This document shows, one piece after another, positions 1 to 8,046 of a DNA stretch of 21,989 bases. The DNA is taken from positions 1-21,989 of the IMG/VR virus record IMGVR_UViG_3300033273_000112; one strand, given 5' to 3'. The translations under genes were made by a program, and so were the position numbers. The stretch comes from a virus. Within the stretch, counting starts at the first letter, position 1, and the number at the start of each line of letters is the position of its first letter. Below the pieces are notes generated by a model. The model did no database searches and was not told the origin of the DNA. It saw only the letters and a program-made list of their open reading frames with translations.

Positions 1-83
1 TGATTCGGTGTGCGCTTGGGCTTGTTGTATCCACTAACCCCTGCACGTTCTAAGCGACTATCTTTCTTTTTCTTTTCAGCCAT
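1..83 (-). CDS. N-terminal fragment of small basic phage protein
   Basis: Only the first 27 codons are inside the window; the gene runs off the left edge. Its ATG overlaps the TAA stop of the upstream 265-residue gene (TAATG), as expected for translational coupling in this minus-strand virion operon. The visible residues start MAEKKKKDSRLERAGVSGYN and continue with KPKRTPN, a very basic lysine-rich start. From memory this opening resembles a family of roughly 90-residue conserved basic proteins in marine phages (annotated DUF6321, if I recall the number correctly). The role is unknown, and the match rests on 27 residues only. Confidence 0.6.
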   Translation of the reverse strand, partial: MAEKKKKDSRLERAGVSGYNKPKRTPN

Positions 84-880
84 TATAGGGTGTCTCCATT
101 TTTAATGTACACCATATCAAGCCCAGCAGAAACTTCGGCATTTGCACCCGCTGCATCCGATATTGCACGAACTTCTATGTCTGTTTTTTCAGTGAATTTT
201 AACGGAAAGTTGTATACCTGACGAATATCACCACCGTCGATCTGGATACCGAACTTGTCCTTAACCTGAAAAACTTCGCCATCGGGACGCGCAACAATAC
301 TGGCGGTTAAAAGTTTATTGGAAGTTGTACAAGCGGCAGTGACGTGTGTCTCGTAAAGATATGCGGTGTATCCCGCAGGGACAGTCCAAAGAGCCATTAA
401 AGTTTGATTGTCACCTATCGCAATCGTTGCATATTTATTAGCAGGGACACCTGCTGTGACTGTGCCTGTTCCGGCATATACAACCCCTGCGTTTTCACCA
501 CCTGATCCCGCAGAGCGAATGACCATGCGATTAATACGTAAAAATTCGTTTGTCGTATTTACTGCGGTCTGACCACTTAAAGTAACGGTTTCGTTGACTT
601 CGTTGTAGTCAGCGTCTAGGCCGTAAAGCTGAACAGTTCTTGCTCCTGTGCCTGCTGACGTATCATTTGCAGAAGAGCTAGAAACCTTTAACACACTTGC
701 AGATGAAAGATAAGAATACAAACCACCTTGCGCCCAAATCGTTTCGAGCGTGTTGTCGATGTCAGGATTGAACCCAAACTTAAACTGTGGGTAATGCCAA
801 GATATCTGACCACGCGCAACTTGAAGCTCGAATGGCTCGCTAGTGCCAACTCTAGATATAGAACTTACTTCACGAGCCAT
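83..880 (-). CDS. Virion structural protein, beta-rich
   Basis: A 265-residue protein rich in Gly, Ser, Thr, Ala and Val, with alternating polar and hydrophobic stretches typical of beta-sandwich virion proteins. There is no signal peptide or membrane segment. Segments such as VQLYGLDADYNEVNETVTL, FLRINRMVIRSAG and FPLKFTEKTDIEVRA match the style of a structural protein family seen downstream of capsid genes in many marine phages (recognised from memory, not by search). It is the fourth gene after the capsid terminator, following the 74-, 62- and 89-residue genes, and its stop overlaps the start of the next gene. Capsid decoration or head-tail exterior are plausible locations, but the exact role is not visible. 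Confidence 0.7.
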   Translation of the reverse strand: MAREVSSISRVGTSEPFELQVARGQISWHYPQFKFGFNPDIDNTLETIWAQGGLYSYLSSASVLKVSSSSANDTSAGTGARTVQLYGLDADYNEVNETVTLSGQTAVNTTNEFLRINRMVIRSAGSGGENAGVVYAGTGTVTAGVPANKYATIAIGDNQTLMALWTVPAGYTAYLYETHVTAACTTSNKLLTASIVARPDGEVFQVKDKFGIQIDGGDIRQVYNFPLKFTEKTDIEVRAISDAAGANAEVSAGLDMVYIKNGDTL

Positions 881-889
881 GAGAACCTC

Positions 890-1159
890 TTAGTTGTAAA
901 ACACCGTCATAGCGGTGATATTTGTAAACGCAGAAACATAGATGTCGCTGACACGAATGCCATCAGACGGAATGTTTACTGAGTGAGAGTCAGACGCTTT
1001 GAAGTCTAGATCAAGAACTGTAGAACCACCGTTGCCATCTGTAATGGTTAGGCGGGGCGCACCAGTAGTTGTTAGAACCTGAATCTGACGAATACGCGCA
1101 GGGCCAACACCTGCCGACCCCGTAGCTGTTAAACGTTTGGATTGTACATCAGAACGCAT
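890..1159 (-). CDS. Small beta-rich virion-type protein
   Basis: An 89-residue protein with the pattern of a single beta domain: basic start, then RIRQIQVLTTTGAPRLTITD, a Gly-rich turn (GNGGS), VLDLDFKASDSHSVNIPSDGI and a hydrophobic end. Small proteins of this make-up occur beside capsid and decoration genes in marine podo- and siphophages, so a minor structural role is likely by context. It starts 3 bases after the stop of the 62-residue gene and ends 9 bases before the start of the 265-residue gene. No enzymatic motif is seen. Confidence 0.65.
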   Translation of the reverse strand: MRSDVQSKRLTATGSAGVGPARIRQIQVLTTTGAPRLTITDGNGGSTVLDLDFKASDSHSVNIPSDGIRVSDIYVSAFTNITAMTVFYN

Positions 1160-1162
1160 CTA

Positions 1163-1351
1163 TCAGTCCTTTTTCTTTGGAGGACGACCACGCTTCTTTT
1201 TAACAGGCTTTTCTTCCCACGCCTCATTTACATCAGGTGTAGAAGGATCATCTGCTTTCAGCGTACCGTCTGAGTTACGTGCGCGAACCCTCTCTACGCC
1301 AATACCTCTGGCTGCGAGTTCTTCTGCGCTTGGCGGTTTAAACCTACTCAT
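1163..1351 (-). CDS. Small protein with AT-hook-like basic C-terminus
   Basis: A 62-residue protein. The N-terminus (MSRFKPPSAEELAARGIGVE) is mildly charged, the middle is acidic, and the C-terminus KPVKKKRGRPPKKKD contains RGRP flanked by lysines, the core of an AT-hook DNA-binding motif. A purine-rich ribosome site (AAGGTG) precedes the ATG. The gene lies between two beta-rich virion-type genes in the late operon. The AT-hook reading is suggestive only, because basic tails also occur in small virion proteins. The function is unknown. Confidence 0.6.
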   Translation of the reverse strand: MSRFKPPSAEELAARGIGVERVRARNSDGTLKADDPSTPDVNEAWEEKPVKKKRGRPPKKKD

Positions 1352-1359
1352 GCATCACC

Positions 1360-1584
1360 TTATGACGCTGAGATAGTCGCGCCTGTGTCGGAACGCTTCC
1401 AGTTTGTTCCGTCAGAGAAAGCTATGATAGCAGAACCTGCCGCGCCGTTAGATACATAAACGATTGTGCCAGCACCTGCAGAAGAAGCAGATGGAGCAGT
1501 TGCAACTGTGTATGTTGGAACTTTGATGTCACCAATGAAACCATCAGTAGATGTCACTGGGCCTGAGAATGTAGTTGAAGCCAT
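1360..1584 (-). CDS. Small conserved virion-associated protein
   Basis: A 74-residue Ser/Thr/Ala/Gly-rich protein beginning MASTTFSGPVTSTDGFIGDI and ending in ...AFSDGTNWKRSDTGATISAS. The SGPVTSTxGF start and the SDGTNWK motif recur in short proteins next to capsid genes in marine phages (from memory). It is the first gene after the capsid terminator and has its own 160-base leader holding an inverted repeat. AAGGGG just upstream of the ATG is a good ribosome-binding site. A structural or head-decoration role is inferred from position. Confidence 0.65.
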   Translation of the reverse strand: MASTTFSGPVTSTDGFIGDIKVPTYTVATAPSASSAGAGTIVYVSNGAAGSAIIAFSDGTNWKRSDTGATISAS

Positions 1585-1595
1585 ATTAATACCCC

Positions 1596-1627
1596 TTGCA
1601 CAAGGTTTCGCCTAGCAGTCTGTGCAA
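1596..1627 (-). other. Leader inverted repeat of the 74-residue gene
   Basis: TTGCACA (1596-1602) is the exact reverse complement of TGTGCAA (1621-1627), with an 18-base loop. It lies 12 bases upstream of the ATG on the minus strand, just beyond the ribosome-binding site. It could be an operator or an mRNA hairpin. No clear -35/-10 pair was found nearby. Confidence 0.35.
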
Positions 1628-1693
1628 CGTCAGGTGGGGCGGAATCCTGTCTGCAAGGCTAATGTTGCCCCAAACGCAGAATAGCATACTCCA

Positions 1694-1723
1694 GAAAAAA
1701 AGAAAGGGCTGCGTTAACAGCCC
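1694..1723 (-). terminator. Intrinsic terminator after the capsid gene
   Basis: Read on the minus strand, GGGCTG, loop TTAACG, CAGCCC forms a 6-bp GC-rich stem (plus-strand 1706-1723), followed at once by TTTCTTTTTTT (plus-strand 1694-1705). It lies 24 bases past the capsid stop codon, the expected place for a rho-independent terminator of the head-gene operon. Confidence 0.85.
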
Positions 1724-1747
1724 CTTCCAAAAGTTCTATTGAACTAA

Positions 1748-2653
1748 TTAGGCACCCGGAGAACCGTAGATACCTAGTGGATCAGACACACCGAATGAGT
1801 AACGCTCACGCGCTTTGTAGCGCACGTTACCCGTATCGAAGTCACCGTCCATAGATGTTGCCATTGGTGTACGCACGAAGTGCTTCATACCGTTTGGAAC
1901 GTCTGTGGTGATGAAGAAGGCATCTGTGTCAGTTAGGTAGTGGTTGACACGGTAACCTTCTGGGATCGAACCATTCGAACGCAATGCGTTGATGTCGTTA
2001 TCCGCTGTGCCTGTGCGTAGCTCTGTTTGCAACAAGCGAGTTGCAACGAACATAAGCGCAGGTGGAACGATCAACTTGCGAGGACGCGCAGCGATCAATA
2101 GGCCACGTTCGTCAGTGAACGCCGCAATATCGATAACCGCTTGTTCTAGCGATGTTTCGTTCAAGTCTGCGTTAACAGCAGGTTTGTTTGAGTTTGTGCC
2201 GCCCTCAACAGTTGGGTGGTTAGTCGCAAACAAGTATGATCCGTCACCTGATTGGAACGTATCAAAGCCTGTGTTCAACAAAGACGCAGCTTTAACCTGT
2301 TTCGTATACGCCATAGCGCGAGCCAAGGCTTTTGTATAACGAGCTGACAATGAGTCATACAGGTTATCTTCCATCGCTTCTTCAGTGATAGAGAAGCCCA
2401 TTGCAACCGTTTCGTGGTTGTAACGAGCAGTGAAGTGTTCTTGACCATTGTCATAAGAAATCGCTTGGCCTTCAGCTTTAACTGGGGCTGCTGCGAAACC
2501 AGACAATTTGACTTCCTCTTCGAAGCTACGTTCTGAGTTTTCAGTTTCGTAAATCTCTGCATGCTCGTTTTCGTACTGATCGTACTCAAGACCGAATAGA
2601 GCATTCAGACCGGGTAATAGCTCTTTAAGGAGCTGGGCGCGTGAAATAGCCAT
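1748..2653 (-). CDS. Major capsid protein (Mu gpT-like, HK97 fold)
   Basis: A 301-residue protein that forms the capsid shell. The sequence has the look of the Mu gpT-type major head subunit: MAISRAQLLKELLPGLNALF start, a helical segment with GFSITEEAMEDNLYD, the ARAMAYTKQVKAASLLNTGFD spine-helix-like stretch, FATNHPTVEGG, a PRKLIVPPAL segment, and an ending RERYSFGVSDPLGIYGSPGA. The length suits the family. A strong AAGGAG ribosome site precedes the ATG. Upstream, in order, lie the co-chaperonin, scaffold, 147-residue and decoration genes, and a terminator follows immediately, so it is the last and probably most highly expressed gene of the head operon. No proteolysis gene was seen in the window. 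Confidence 0.85.
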   Translation of the reverse strand: MAISRAQLLKELLPGLNALFGLEYDQYENEHAEIYETENSERSFEEEVKLSGFAAAPVKAEGQAISYDNGQEHFTARYNHETVAMGFSITEEAMEDNLYDSLSARYTKALARAMAYTKQVKAASLLNTGFDTFQSGDGSYLFATNHPTVEGGTNSNKPAVNADLNETSLEQAVIDIAAFTDERGLLIAARPRKLIVPPALMFVATRLLQTELRTGTADNDINALRSNGSIPEGYRVNHYLTDTDAFFITTDVPNGMKHFVRTPMATSMDGDFDTGNVRYKARERYSFGVSDPLGIYGSPGA

Positions 2654-2665
2654 TATCTATTCTCC

Positions 2666-3277
2666 TTATAAGCCAACGTTGTTTGTCATCTGGTGTGCGC
2701 CCGGATTGAACTTAACAAGTACATCTGGATACGCATCACTTGCAGGTGACACATGAGCAACAACACGGAATGCTGCCGCTGCGGTTTTCACTGTCGCATC
2801 CAATGCAGACGTTGAGTTACCTGTTGAGGTATCACCAGTCGATGTTGACTGTGCCGCTGCAAAGAATGTGTTCGCACCAATGATTGTTTGCGCTCCTGCA
2901 CCATCAAGCTGCGCTTGGAATAGTACGTTTGGATCGTCAACAACATAGGCTTTGATCGCATCACCATTAGATGTACCTGATGGATAATACTGAGCCTGTA
3001 CGAGTTGGCCTGAAGAGTTTACATATTCACAACCTACGAAAACGCCAATTGCGCCAACGCCTGTTGTGCCTGAAATGCTGTTCGAGGTCAGGTCTGCGCC
3101 TGTACCTGTTGCCAGCGCGATATACCCATCGGCCCCGATGATAACAGCTTGCCCATAAAATAGGTTAGTGCCTTCACCTGCAGGATCGATGAGATACTGG
3201 GACGTTGCCCCAGCGTATGGCTTTCCATCCGCACTGCGGACTGGACGAAGGCCATAAGGAGCTGCTGTAGTAGCCAT
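2666..3277 (-). CDS. Capsid decoration-type structural protein
   Basis: A 203-residue protein that begins MATTAAPYGLRPVRSADGKP and is dominated by Gly, Ala, Ser and Thr, with a beta-rich pattern and a low-complexity STSTGDTSTGNSTS stretch near residues 140-160. The 'APYGLRPVR..G.PY' opening is common to phage proteins encoded directly upstream of gpT-like capsid genes and annotated as decoration or structural proteins (from memory). It ends 12 bases before the capsid ATG. Surface decoration or cement function is an inference from position and composition. Confidence 0.7.
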   Translation of the reverse strand: MATTAAPYGLRPVRSADGKPYAGATSQYLIDPAGEGTNLFYGQAVIIGADGYIALATGTGADLTSNSISGTTGVGAIGVFVGCEYVNSSGQLVQAQYYPSGTSNGDAIKAYVVDDPNVLFQAQLDGAGAQTIIGANTFFAAAQSTSTGDTSTGNSTSALDATVKTAAAAFRVVAHVSPASDAYPDVLVKFNPGAHQMTNNVGL

Positions 3278-3329
3278 AGCTCTATTTCCTCACAATCTGA
3301 GTTTCAACCAAGCAAGCTCCCTCGAAAGG

Positions 3330-3773
3330 TTACTTGCCAAACGATGATCGTGTGCTTCGCTCTGGATTCAGAACGGGCATACGAGGGTCTGAGTTGCGCA
3401 AGTAGCTGTTGTCCACGGCTCGCATCTGGCTTGATGCCTGATCTAGCTGTGCTTCACGTCTAGCCTGCACGTTTTCGGTTGAGTTCTGACAAAGCAATAA
3501 CCCACCGACCTCAATATTGTCTGTAAATCGTGAATCGATATCAGACACAACTTGAAGGTTTGGATGATCTTCTGCACGAACAGGTGTCCATCCCTCACGA
3601 AATCTAGAAGAAACATTCGTATTGTCATTCTGTCCAAGTGTTGATGTGCGAATCCAACGGTATTCAATACCGGGTTTGGGTTCGGGGACAGGTAACATCG
3701 AAGGTCTCTGCCATGACACCTTGCGTTGGCCCGACTCGCGGGTCTCTGTAGTGCGTGAGTTTCGGTTCGACAT
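3330..3773 (-). CDS. Conserved phage structural-module protein
   Basis: A 147-residue protein with a basic, disordered-looking start (MSNRNSRTTETRESGQRKVS), a conserved core with WQRPSMLPVPEPKPGIEYRW, RFREGWTPVRAEDHP and the hydrophobic EVGGLLLC, and a basic C-terminus ending STRSSFGK. Proteins with this layout occur between scaffold and capsid genes in many marine phages, and none has a known activity to my knowledge. Its ATG overlaps the scaffold TAA stop (TAATG), so the two are probably translated together and it may act in head assembly. Confidence 0.65.
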   Translation of the reverse strand: MSNRNSRTTETRESGQRKVSWQRPSMLPVPEPKPGIEYRWIRTSTLGQNDNTNVSSRFREGWTPVRAEDHPNLQVVSDIDSRFTDNIEVGGLLLCQNSTENVQARREAQLDQASSQMRAVDNSYLRNSDPRMPVLNPERSTRSSFGK

Positions 3774-4747
3774 TATTTCATATCCTTCATTAATTGCGCC
3801 GCATATTGTTCATTTGTCAGACCAAGCCGCTTGGCGAGAGCGACCTGCGTTGAGGTCAGTTGCACTTTGCGTGGTTTTTTGCCGCTACGAGCAGCAGGGG
3901 CAACCACGTTGCCAGCTTGACGTTGGGGTGCAGATTCCTCAATTACAGGCCCATCATCAAACTTATCTGGGAACACGCGGCGAACCGCGTTGTCAATTTG
4001 ATTGTAATACTCTTCGCTTCTCGGATCAACACCGTTTCTAACGAGCTTCTCGTGTAGTCCGTAAGCGTACCCTGTCATTTCAGGGTCTTTTTCAAACCAA
4101 TCGTTTTTAGCCGCCCAATCCAACGCACGTTGATCGGGCTTTGGTGGCTGCGGTGTTTGCTGTTGATACTGCGGGTGCGCTACAGGCTGCTCCTGACGAG
4201 GCTGCGGCTTGTAGTTATCATAGCGTATCTTTTCAGTCTGTAACTCTGTTAGCTTTGACTGTGCTTCTATAAGCGCATCGGGATCGCCAGACTCGTAAGC
4301 AGCTTTGTATGCGGCTTTTGCCTTATCAAGCTCTGCAGCCACACGGCCTTTGGCTTGATTAACAAGAACACCTTCACCCTCTTCTAAGGTTTTAAGAAGT
4401 CTTTGATTCTCTTTCTGAACCTGCTCTGCATACTTGAGTGCCTCTTCTTGAAGTCGCGCTGCTTCTTCTTTTGCACGGCGTTCTTCATGGTACTCAAACT
4501 TTAACTGCTTAATGCGTTTTTGTACGCCTTCACTGTACTTCTCAACCTCATCGTCACTAGGGACTTGTGGTTCAGCGTTTTCGGCACGGCGAGGCTTACC
4601 CTTATCTTCTTCAGGCGTGTCGTCTACAACTTCGATTTCGAAACCGTCGTCACTATCGTCGGTATCTAATTGTTTTCCTTGGGCTTTTTCTAAAGCCTCC
4701 GCGACTGTCTCTTCTTCGAACTCTTGTTCTTCGGCTAGATTATTCAT
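3773..4747 (-). CDS. Capsid scaffolding protein
   Basis: A 324-residue protein with scaffold architecture. It has a strongly acidic N-terminus (residues 1-70, rich in E and D), then a long charged coiled coil (about 72-178), then a Pro/Gln-rich linker (about 180-206). A conserved segment with WAAKNDWFEKDPEMTGYA and EYYNQIDNAVRRVFPDKF lies at about 210-264, followed by a basic C-terminal helical tail (KKPRKVQLTSTQVALAKRLG onward, about 290-324). In phage scaffolds such a basic tail docks onto the capsid protein. The gene starts by ATGA overlap with the co-chaperonin gene upstream and is followed by structural genes and the major capsid gene. No protease domain is visible. Confidence 0.8.
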   Translation of the reverse strand: MNNLAEEQEFEEETVAEALEKAQGKQLDTDDSDDGFEIEVVDDTPEEDKGKPRRAENAEPQVPSDDEVEKYSEGVQKRIKQLKFEYHEERRAKEEAARLQEEALKYAEQVQKENQRLLKTLEEGEGVLVNQAKGRVAAELDKAKAAYKAAYESGDPDALIEAQSKLTELQTEKIRYDNYKPQPRQEQPVAHPQYQQQTPQPPKPDQRALDWAAKNDWFEKDPEMTGYAYGLHEKLVRNGVDPRSEEYYNQIDNAVRRVFPDKFDDGPVIEESAPQRQAGNVVAPAARSGKKPRKVQLTSTQVALAKRLGLTNEQYAAQLMKDMK

Positions 4748-5112
4748 GCGCGTGTGTACCCCCGTGGATCATCGACAACTGCTTCTACAGTGTCGTCGTT
4801 AATAAGTCTGAACTCTTTTCCATGAATCTTGAAGCGGGTGCCTGAATAAGAACGGAAGATCACAAAATCTCCTTCTTCACAGAACGCTCCATTTGGAAAT
4901 TTGTCTTTATCTGCATAGGCATCTGGGCCTAGCTTCATAACAAAACCGATGATCGATGCCGTTTCTTCTGCGGACTTGAGTCCATCCGGCATAAATACCC
5001 CACCTTCTGTTTTGTCGCTGACTTCGGGTACACCAATAAGGATTTTGTATCCTTGTGGTTTAGGCAGTTTAGAGGCTACCTTATCCTCTGTTTCTTTGTT
5101 TCCAGTATACAT
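4744..5112 (-). CDS. GroES-like co-chaperonin (Cpn10)
   Basis: A 122-residue protein expected to form a heptameric lid on host GroEL, as T4 gp31 does. Features: basic lead-in KPQGYKILIGVPE (about 18-30), a GroES-type mobile loop (about 31-50) carrying the GGVF tripeptide region at 37-40, which matches the GroEL-binding GGI(V)L of GroES, then IIGFVMKLGPDAY (the family's G.V..VG.G block), GDFVIFRSYSGTRFKIHGKEF (the VGDxVxF block) and an ending INDDTVEAVVDDP. It is longer than bacterial GroES (about 97 residues) and close to gp31 (111). AAGGT lies 6 bases before the ATG. It overlaps the scaffold start, so it is placed to be made together with scaffold and capsid, which suggests a job in capsid folding. 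Confidence 0.88.
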   Translation of the reverse strand: MYTGNKETEDKVASKLPKPQGYKILIGVPEVSDKTEGGVFMPDGLKSAEETASIIGFVMKLGPDAYADKDKFPNGAFCEEGDFVIFRSYSGTRFKIHGKEFRLINDDTVEAVVDDPRGYTRA

Positions 5113-5201
5113 ATTTTACCTTGCAGTGATTAGAGGCTCACAGATACCTTGCGTGGACTACCCACGAAGTTCTCCCAAGTTAGAAGTTACCTGAAAAGAT
5201 G

Positions 5202-5387
5202 TTATTGTTCAATATATCTCTTCTCAAGTTCACTTAGGTCTTGTTTTACAAACTGAAGCGCCTCGTTTCTCCCTACGATACGATTATACATCGCCATGTC
5301 TTCAGCTTGTCCTGACGCGAGAAAGTTCTTTATATCTTCCTCGTACTCATCAATCTTCCGCTTTAGCAGCGTGAAAACGTCATCCAT
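5202..5387 (-). CDS. Small charged helical protein after portal
   Basis: A 61-residue protein that is almost entirely predicted helix with many charged residues (MDDVFTLLKRKIDEYEEDIK and later ELEKRYIEQ). The ATG lies within the last codons of the portal gene (8-base overlap) and is preceded by AAGGGAG, so it is translationally coupled to the portal. Short helical proteins at this position occur in related phages without a known role. A head-assembly or connector accessory is possible but not shown. Confidence 0.6.
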   Translation of the reverse strand: MDDVFTLLKRKIDEYEEDIKNFLASGQAEDMAMYNRIVGRNEALQFVKQDLSELEKRYIEQ

Positions 5388-7806
5388 CTCCCTTCGTCAA
5401 CTCCTTCGCTATTTCGATACCAAGTTTTGCGCCTTCTTTCTGGTCTTCACGTTGTGATTTGTCCAGATCGGTAGCGAGTTTCACACCAAGACGCGCCCCT
5501 TCGCGTTGGTTCTCGGCGGAAATACGTTCTGCGTCGAGCTGTAGTTTAGCTGTATCCATTTGGATTTTATGCTGCAGCTCTTGCTGTTTCATCTGCAATT
5601 CCATCTGTTGCATTTGGACAACTGGGTCTTGCTGCTGTTGCTGGATTTGCTTTTGCTGCGCTTCCATCTGATCTTTCTGTAAGAGCTTCTCTGCGGCATC
5701 TTTTGCCAAGCGAGAGATTTCTACTTCAATATCTTCTGGTAACGGTTTATCTTCGTTTGGCATTTCTACGCCAAGCATCTTCTCAATCTCACGGCGGTAC
5801 TGGAACGCAACGTGTTCAGTGACGTGTGCTGCCATAGCCTGACCAATCGCTTGTGCAAATGGCGACTGACCAACAAGCTCCCGCATTTTCGGGTCTTGCA
5901 TTGCAGCCATATGCACTGCGATATGAGCTTCGTGGTCTTGGTACTTGAAGGCTTTGACTGGCTCTTGCTTCAAGAGCATCATGTTCTCAGTCACAGGATC
6001 AGCAGGCTTAATATCATCTGGTAGCTTGATGATGTCGTCTGCGTCTTGAATACCAAGAACTTCTAACATTTGGCGATGCAGCTTCCCCATATCGTATAAC
6101 TGAGGAGCTTGCTGAGAAAGCTGCAAAGCCGCCTGATACTGCATGATTCTTTGGGACATGGTTGCAGCATTAGGATCGGAAACAGGAATTACATCTACAC
6201 GAGCATCAAAGTCCCGTTGACGGTTAAAGTCACCATCCATCTCGTACGCATATTCGGCGGGCATGTAGTCACGGATGATACGCGCCAGCAAACGAAGTTC
6301 GTTTTTCATAGCTGCGTGTAGACGTGCCTGTACGCCTGACATGACTTTCATGGAACGCTCCATCAAAGCCAGAGTTGTACCCACAGGTGCCTGTGAGTTC
6401 ATGTCACCTACTTGGATGTCCGCAACTGAGCCAATACGTCTGCCCTCTTCGACAATGTTTCCAAGTAGCGAGTAGAGTACGCCTGACGGCTCCTTATAAG
6501 GGATGAACGTAATCGAATCACGTATAGCCCCACCCGGAACATCGACATCCCTGAACTCGCCCGGCATAAGAGGCGTGTCATCACCCTTGATCCTGAGACC
6601 ACGAGCTTTAAGACCTGCTGGCAAATTAGATAATGTACCAGCATCAATGAGCTGACGCAGTATTGAAGTCGCAGACTTAGCCAATCCCCCGATAAGGTGG
6701 ATAAGTCCCGTTCCATAGAAGCCAAGTCCCGGGAGATATTTGTAATGAACGAAGTGGAGTCGTTTCTTTTTCTTTCTGTCATCTTCATACCAATTCCGTC
6801 TGATTGCTAAAATCTCACGGGAAGTCTTGTCGATAGTGATGACGTAAGGACGTGCGATACCGTCTGGATCATCAAACTCCTCTGGCATGTTCATGGTGAC
6901 ATGCATCTCAAGGATTGTATGGCGATCATCATCTTCTATGACTGCATGCTCCCCATCAAGCTCGTCATATTTTTCTTGGATGTCTGAGAAATCTGGTTCT
7001 GGGTCAGGCAAGTCTACGTCACGGTAGAATCCTGCAACCTGCAACTCTAGTATCTCGTTAGATGTCTTCTTCATGATGTGCGTATACCGTGGGCATGACG
7101 CAAGGTCTGATGCACCGTAGGACGCAACAAAGTCTTCCGCTGGGACAAACATAGCCACAGGACGATCCTCTAGCGGATCATAGTAAACTTTCTTAAACGC
7201 TGAACCCGCAAGAGGGAGCTTGAACAGCATCTGCTCAGTCTCGTCGCGGTATTCTGTCATCTCCTCAGTCAGAAGATAGTTCATCTCTGTCTGGACTCTG
7301 TCTGCCTGATCTGTCTTCTCAGGTGTCAGTTTGCCCATAATCTTTGTTTTGACTGGGCCAGACGCAGGAAACAACTCTCCCATTGCTTGCGCTTGGAATC
7401 GAACAACTGCTTCGGTGAGTACTGGGTGAAACACACCAGAGGCACCTTGCCAAGGCTGGCTGCGTTCTTCGATCTTCATACCTAGTAGATCAAGACCTTT
7501 GACGTAGGCTCTCGCCCAATCCTGTCGAGACTCACGGTCAGACTCAAAGTCACCTACAAGTTCTGATGCCATAGACTGCAAAACAGCTTCATCGATAAAA
7601 TCGGCTAAGTTAGCGTCATGGTCAGGGCCGATAAGCTCTTCTGTTAGACTACCTTCAAAGTCTAAGATGACCCCACCATCTTCAGTTTCGATAGATACCG
7701 CATCGGGATTTACTATCTCTACTTCTATATTATCGGCTTCTTCTACAATATCCTCTGAGTTTACATTCTCAGGATCAAAAGGAACCATAGGCTTTTCGAC
7801 CGCCAT
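5380..7806 (-). CDS. Portal protein, large type, Q-rich C-terminal tail
   Basis: An 808-residue protein forming the dodecameric head vertex channel. After an acidic N-terminus (about 1-85) come portal-type blocks: SRQDWARAYVKGLDLLGMK, RSQPWQGASGVFHPVLTEAV, a GELFPASGPVKTKI segment, LPLAGSAFKKVYYDP, and LPGLGFYGTGLIHLIGGLAK followed by a GTLSNLPAGLKARGLRI loop, as in large podovirus-like portals. The C-terminus from about residue 714 is glutamine-rich coiled coil and ends in two similar segments (REGARLGVKLATDLDK and QKEGAKLGIEIAKELTK). It starts after AGGAG on the minus strand, with a 294-base gap upstream instead of terL. The length is at the upper end for portals. A phage of this type might have the barrel and tail fused here. 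Confidence 0.85.
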   Translation of the reverse strand: MAVEKPMVPFDPENVNSEDIVEEADNIEVEIVNPDAVSIETEDGGVILDFEGSLTEELIGPDHDANLADFIDEAVLQSMASELVGDFESDRESRQDWARAYVKGLDLLGMKIEERSQPWQGASGVFHPVLTEAVVRFQAQAMGELFPASGPVKTKIMGKLTPEKTDQADRVQTEMNYLLTEEMTEYRDETEQMLFKLPLAGSAFKKVYYDPLEDRPVAMFVPAEDFVASYGASDLASCPRYTHIMKKTSNEILELQVAGFYRDVDLPDPEPDFSDIQEKYDELDGEHAVIEDDDRHTILEMHVTMNMPEEFDDPDGIARPYVITIDKTSREILAIRRNWYEDDRKKKKRLHFVHYKYLPGLGFYGTGLIHLIGGLAKSATSILRQLIDAGTLSNLPAGLKARGLRIKGDDTPLMPGEFRDVDVPGGAIRDSITFIPYKEPSGVLYSLLGNIVEEGRRIGSVADIQVGDMNSQAPVGTTLALMERSMKVMSGVQARLHAAMKNELRLLARIIRDYMPAEYAYEMDGDFNRQRDFDARVDVIPVSDPNAATMSQRIMQYQAALQLSQQAPQLYDMGKLHRQMLEVLGIQDADDIIKLPDDIKPADPVTENMMLLKQEPVKAFKYQDHEAHIAVHMAAMQDPKMRELVGQSPFAQAIGQAMAAHVTEHVAFQYRREIEKMLGVEMPNEDKPLPEDIEVEISRLAKDAAEKLLQKDQMEAQQKQIQQQQQDPVVQMQQMELQMKQQELQHKIQMDTAKLQLDAERISAENQREGARLGVKLATDLDKSQREDQKEGAKLGIEIAKELTKGDG

Positions 7807-7867
7807 TCTAGTCTCCTAAATGTGTACACAAAGCAATAGTAACAGAAAATACTACCGCACGTCTAGT

Positions 7868-7907
7868 GGCGAGGCAGACCCATTTGGTGGGGAGGAGCTA
7901 CCTCGCC
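7868..7907. other. Inverted repeat in portal leader region
   Basis: GGCGAGG (7868-7874) pairs exactly with CCTCGCC (7901-7907) around 26 bases. It lies in the 294-base gap between the portal start and the plus-strand island. The rest of the gap holds the minus-strand terminator-like hairpin at 7955-7979 and the leader of the 8101 gene. I could not pick out a convincing minus-strand promoter for the portal operon. Confidence 0.35.
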
Positions 7908-7954
7908 GTGAGACGCTGAAGGGAGAGTCGCGCCTCATCTCGCAGTATAACGAG

Positions 7955-7979
7955 AAAAAAGAGGCCATAAAGACCTCTT
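7955..7979 (-). terminator. Minus-strand terminator-like hairpin
   Basis: Read on the minus strand, AAGAGG, loop TCTTTATGG, CCTCTT continues into a run of six T (plus-strand A run 7955-7960, partly shared with the stem). It lies upstream of the portal gene, so it would stop minus-strand transcripts arriving from the terminase side before the portal leader. The stem is only 6 bp and half AT, so this is moderate evidence. Confidence 0.5.
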
Positions 7980-8046
7980 AGTTCAGGGAGGAGCATAAAA
8001 ATGAAACGAATCCATCTTATATGCCTCATCGTACCACACTCACGTG

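Noticed and set aside
1137-4802. Several plus-strand frames over the minus-strand structural genes
   Set aside because: They are shadows of the capsid, scaffold and co-chaperonin genes with no ribosome sites or spacing consistent with an operon.
7861-7950. tRNA-like structure in the portal leader
   Set aside because: Only one 7-bp inverted repeat with a 26-base loop; no T-loop or anticodon arm could be placed on either strand.
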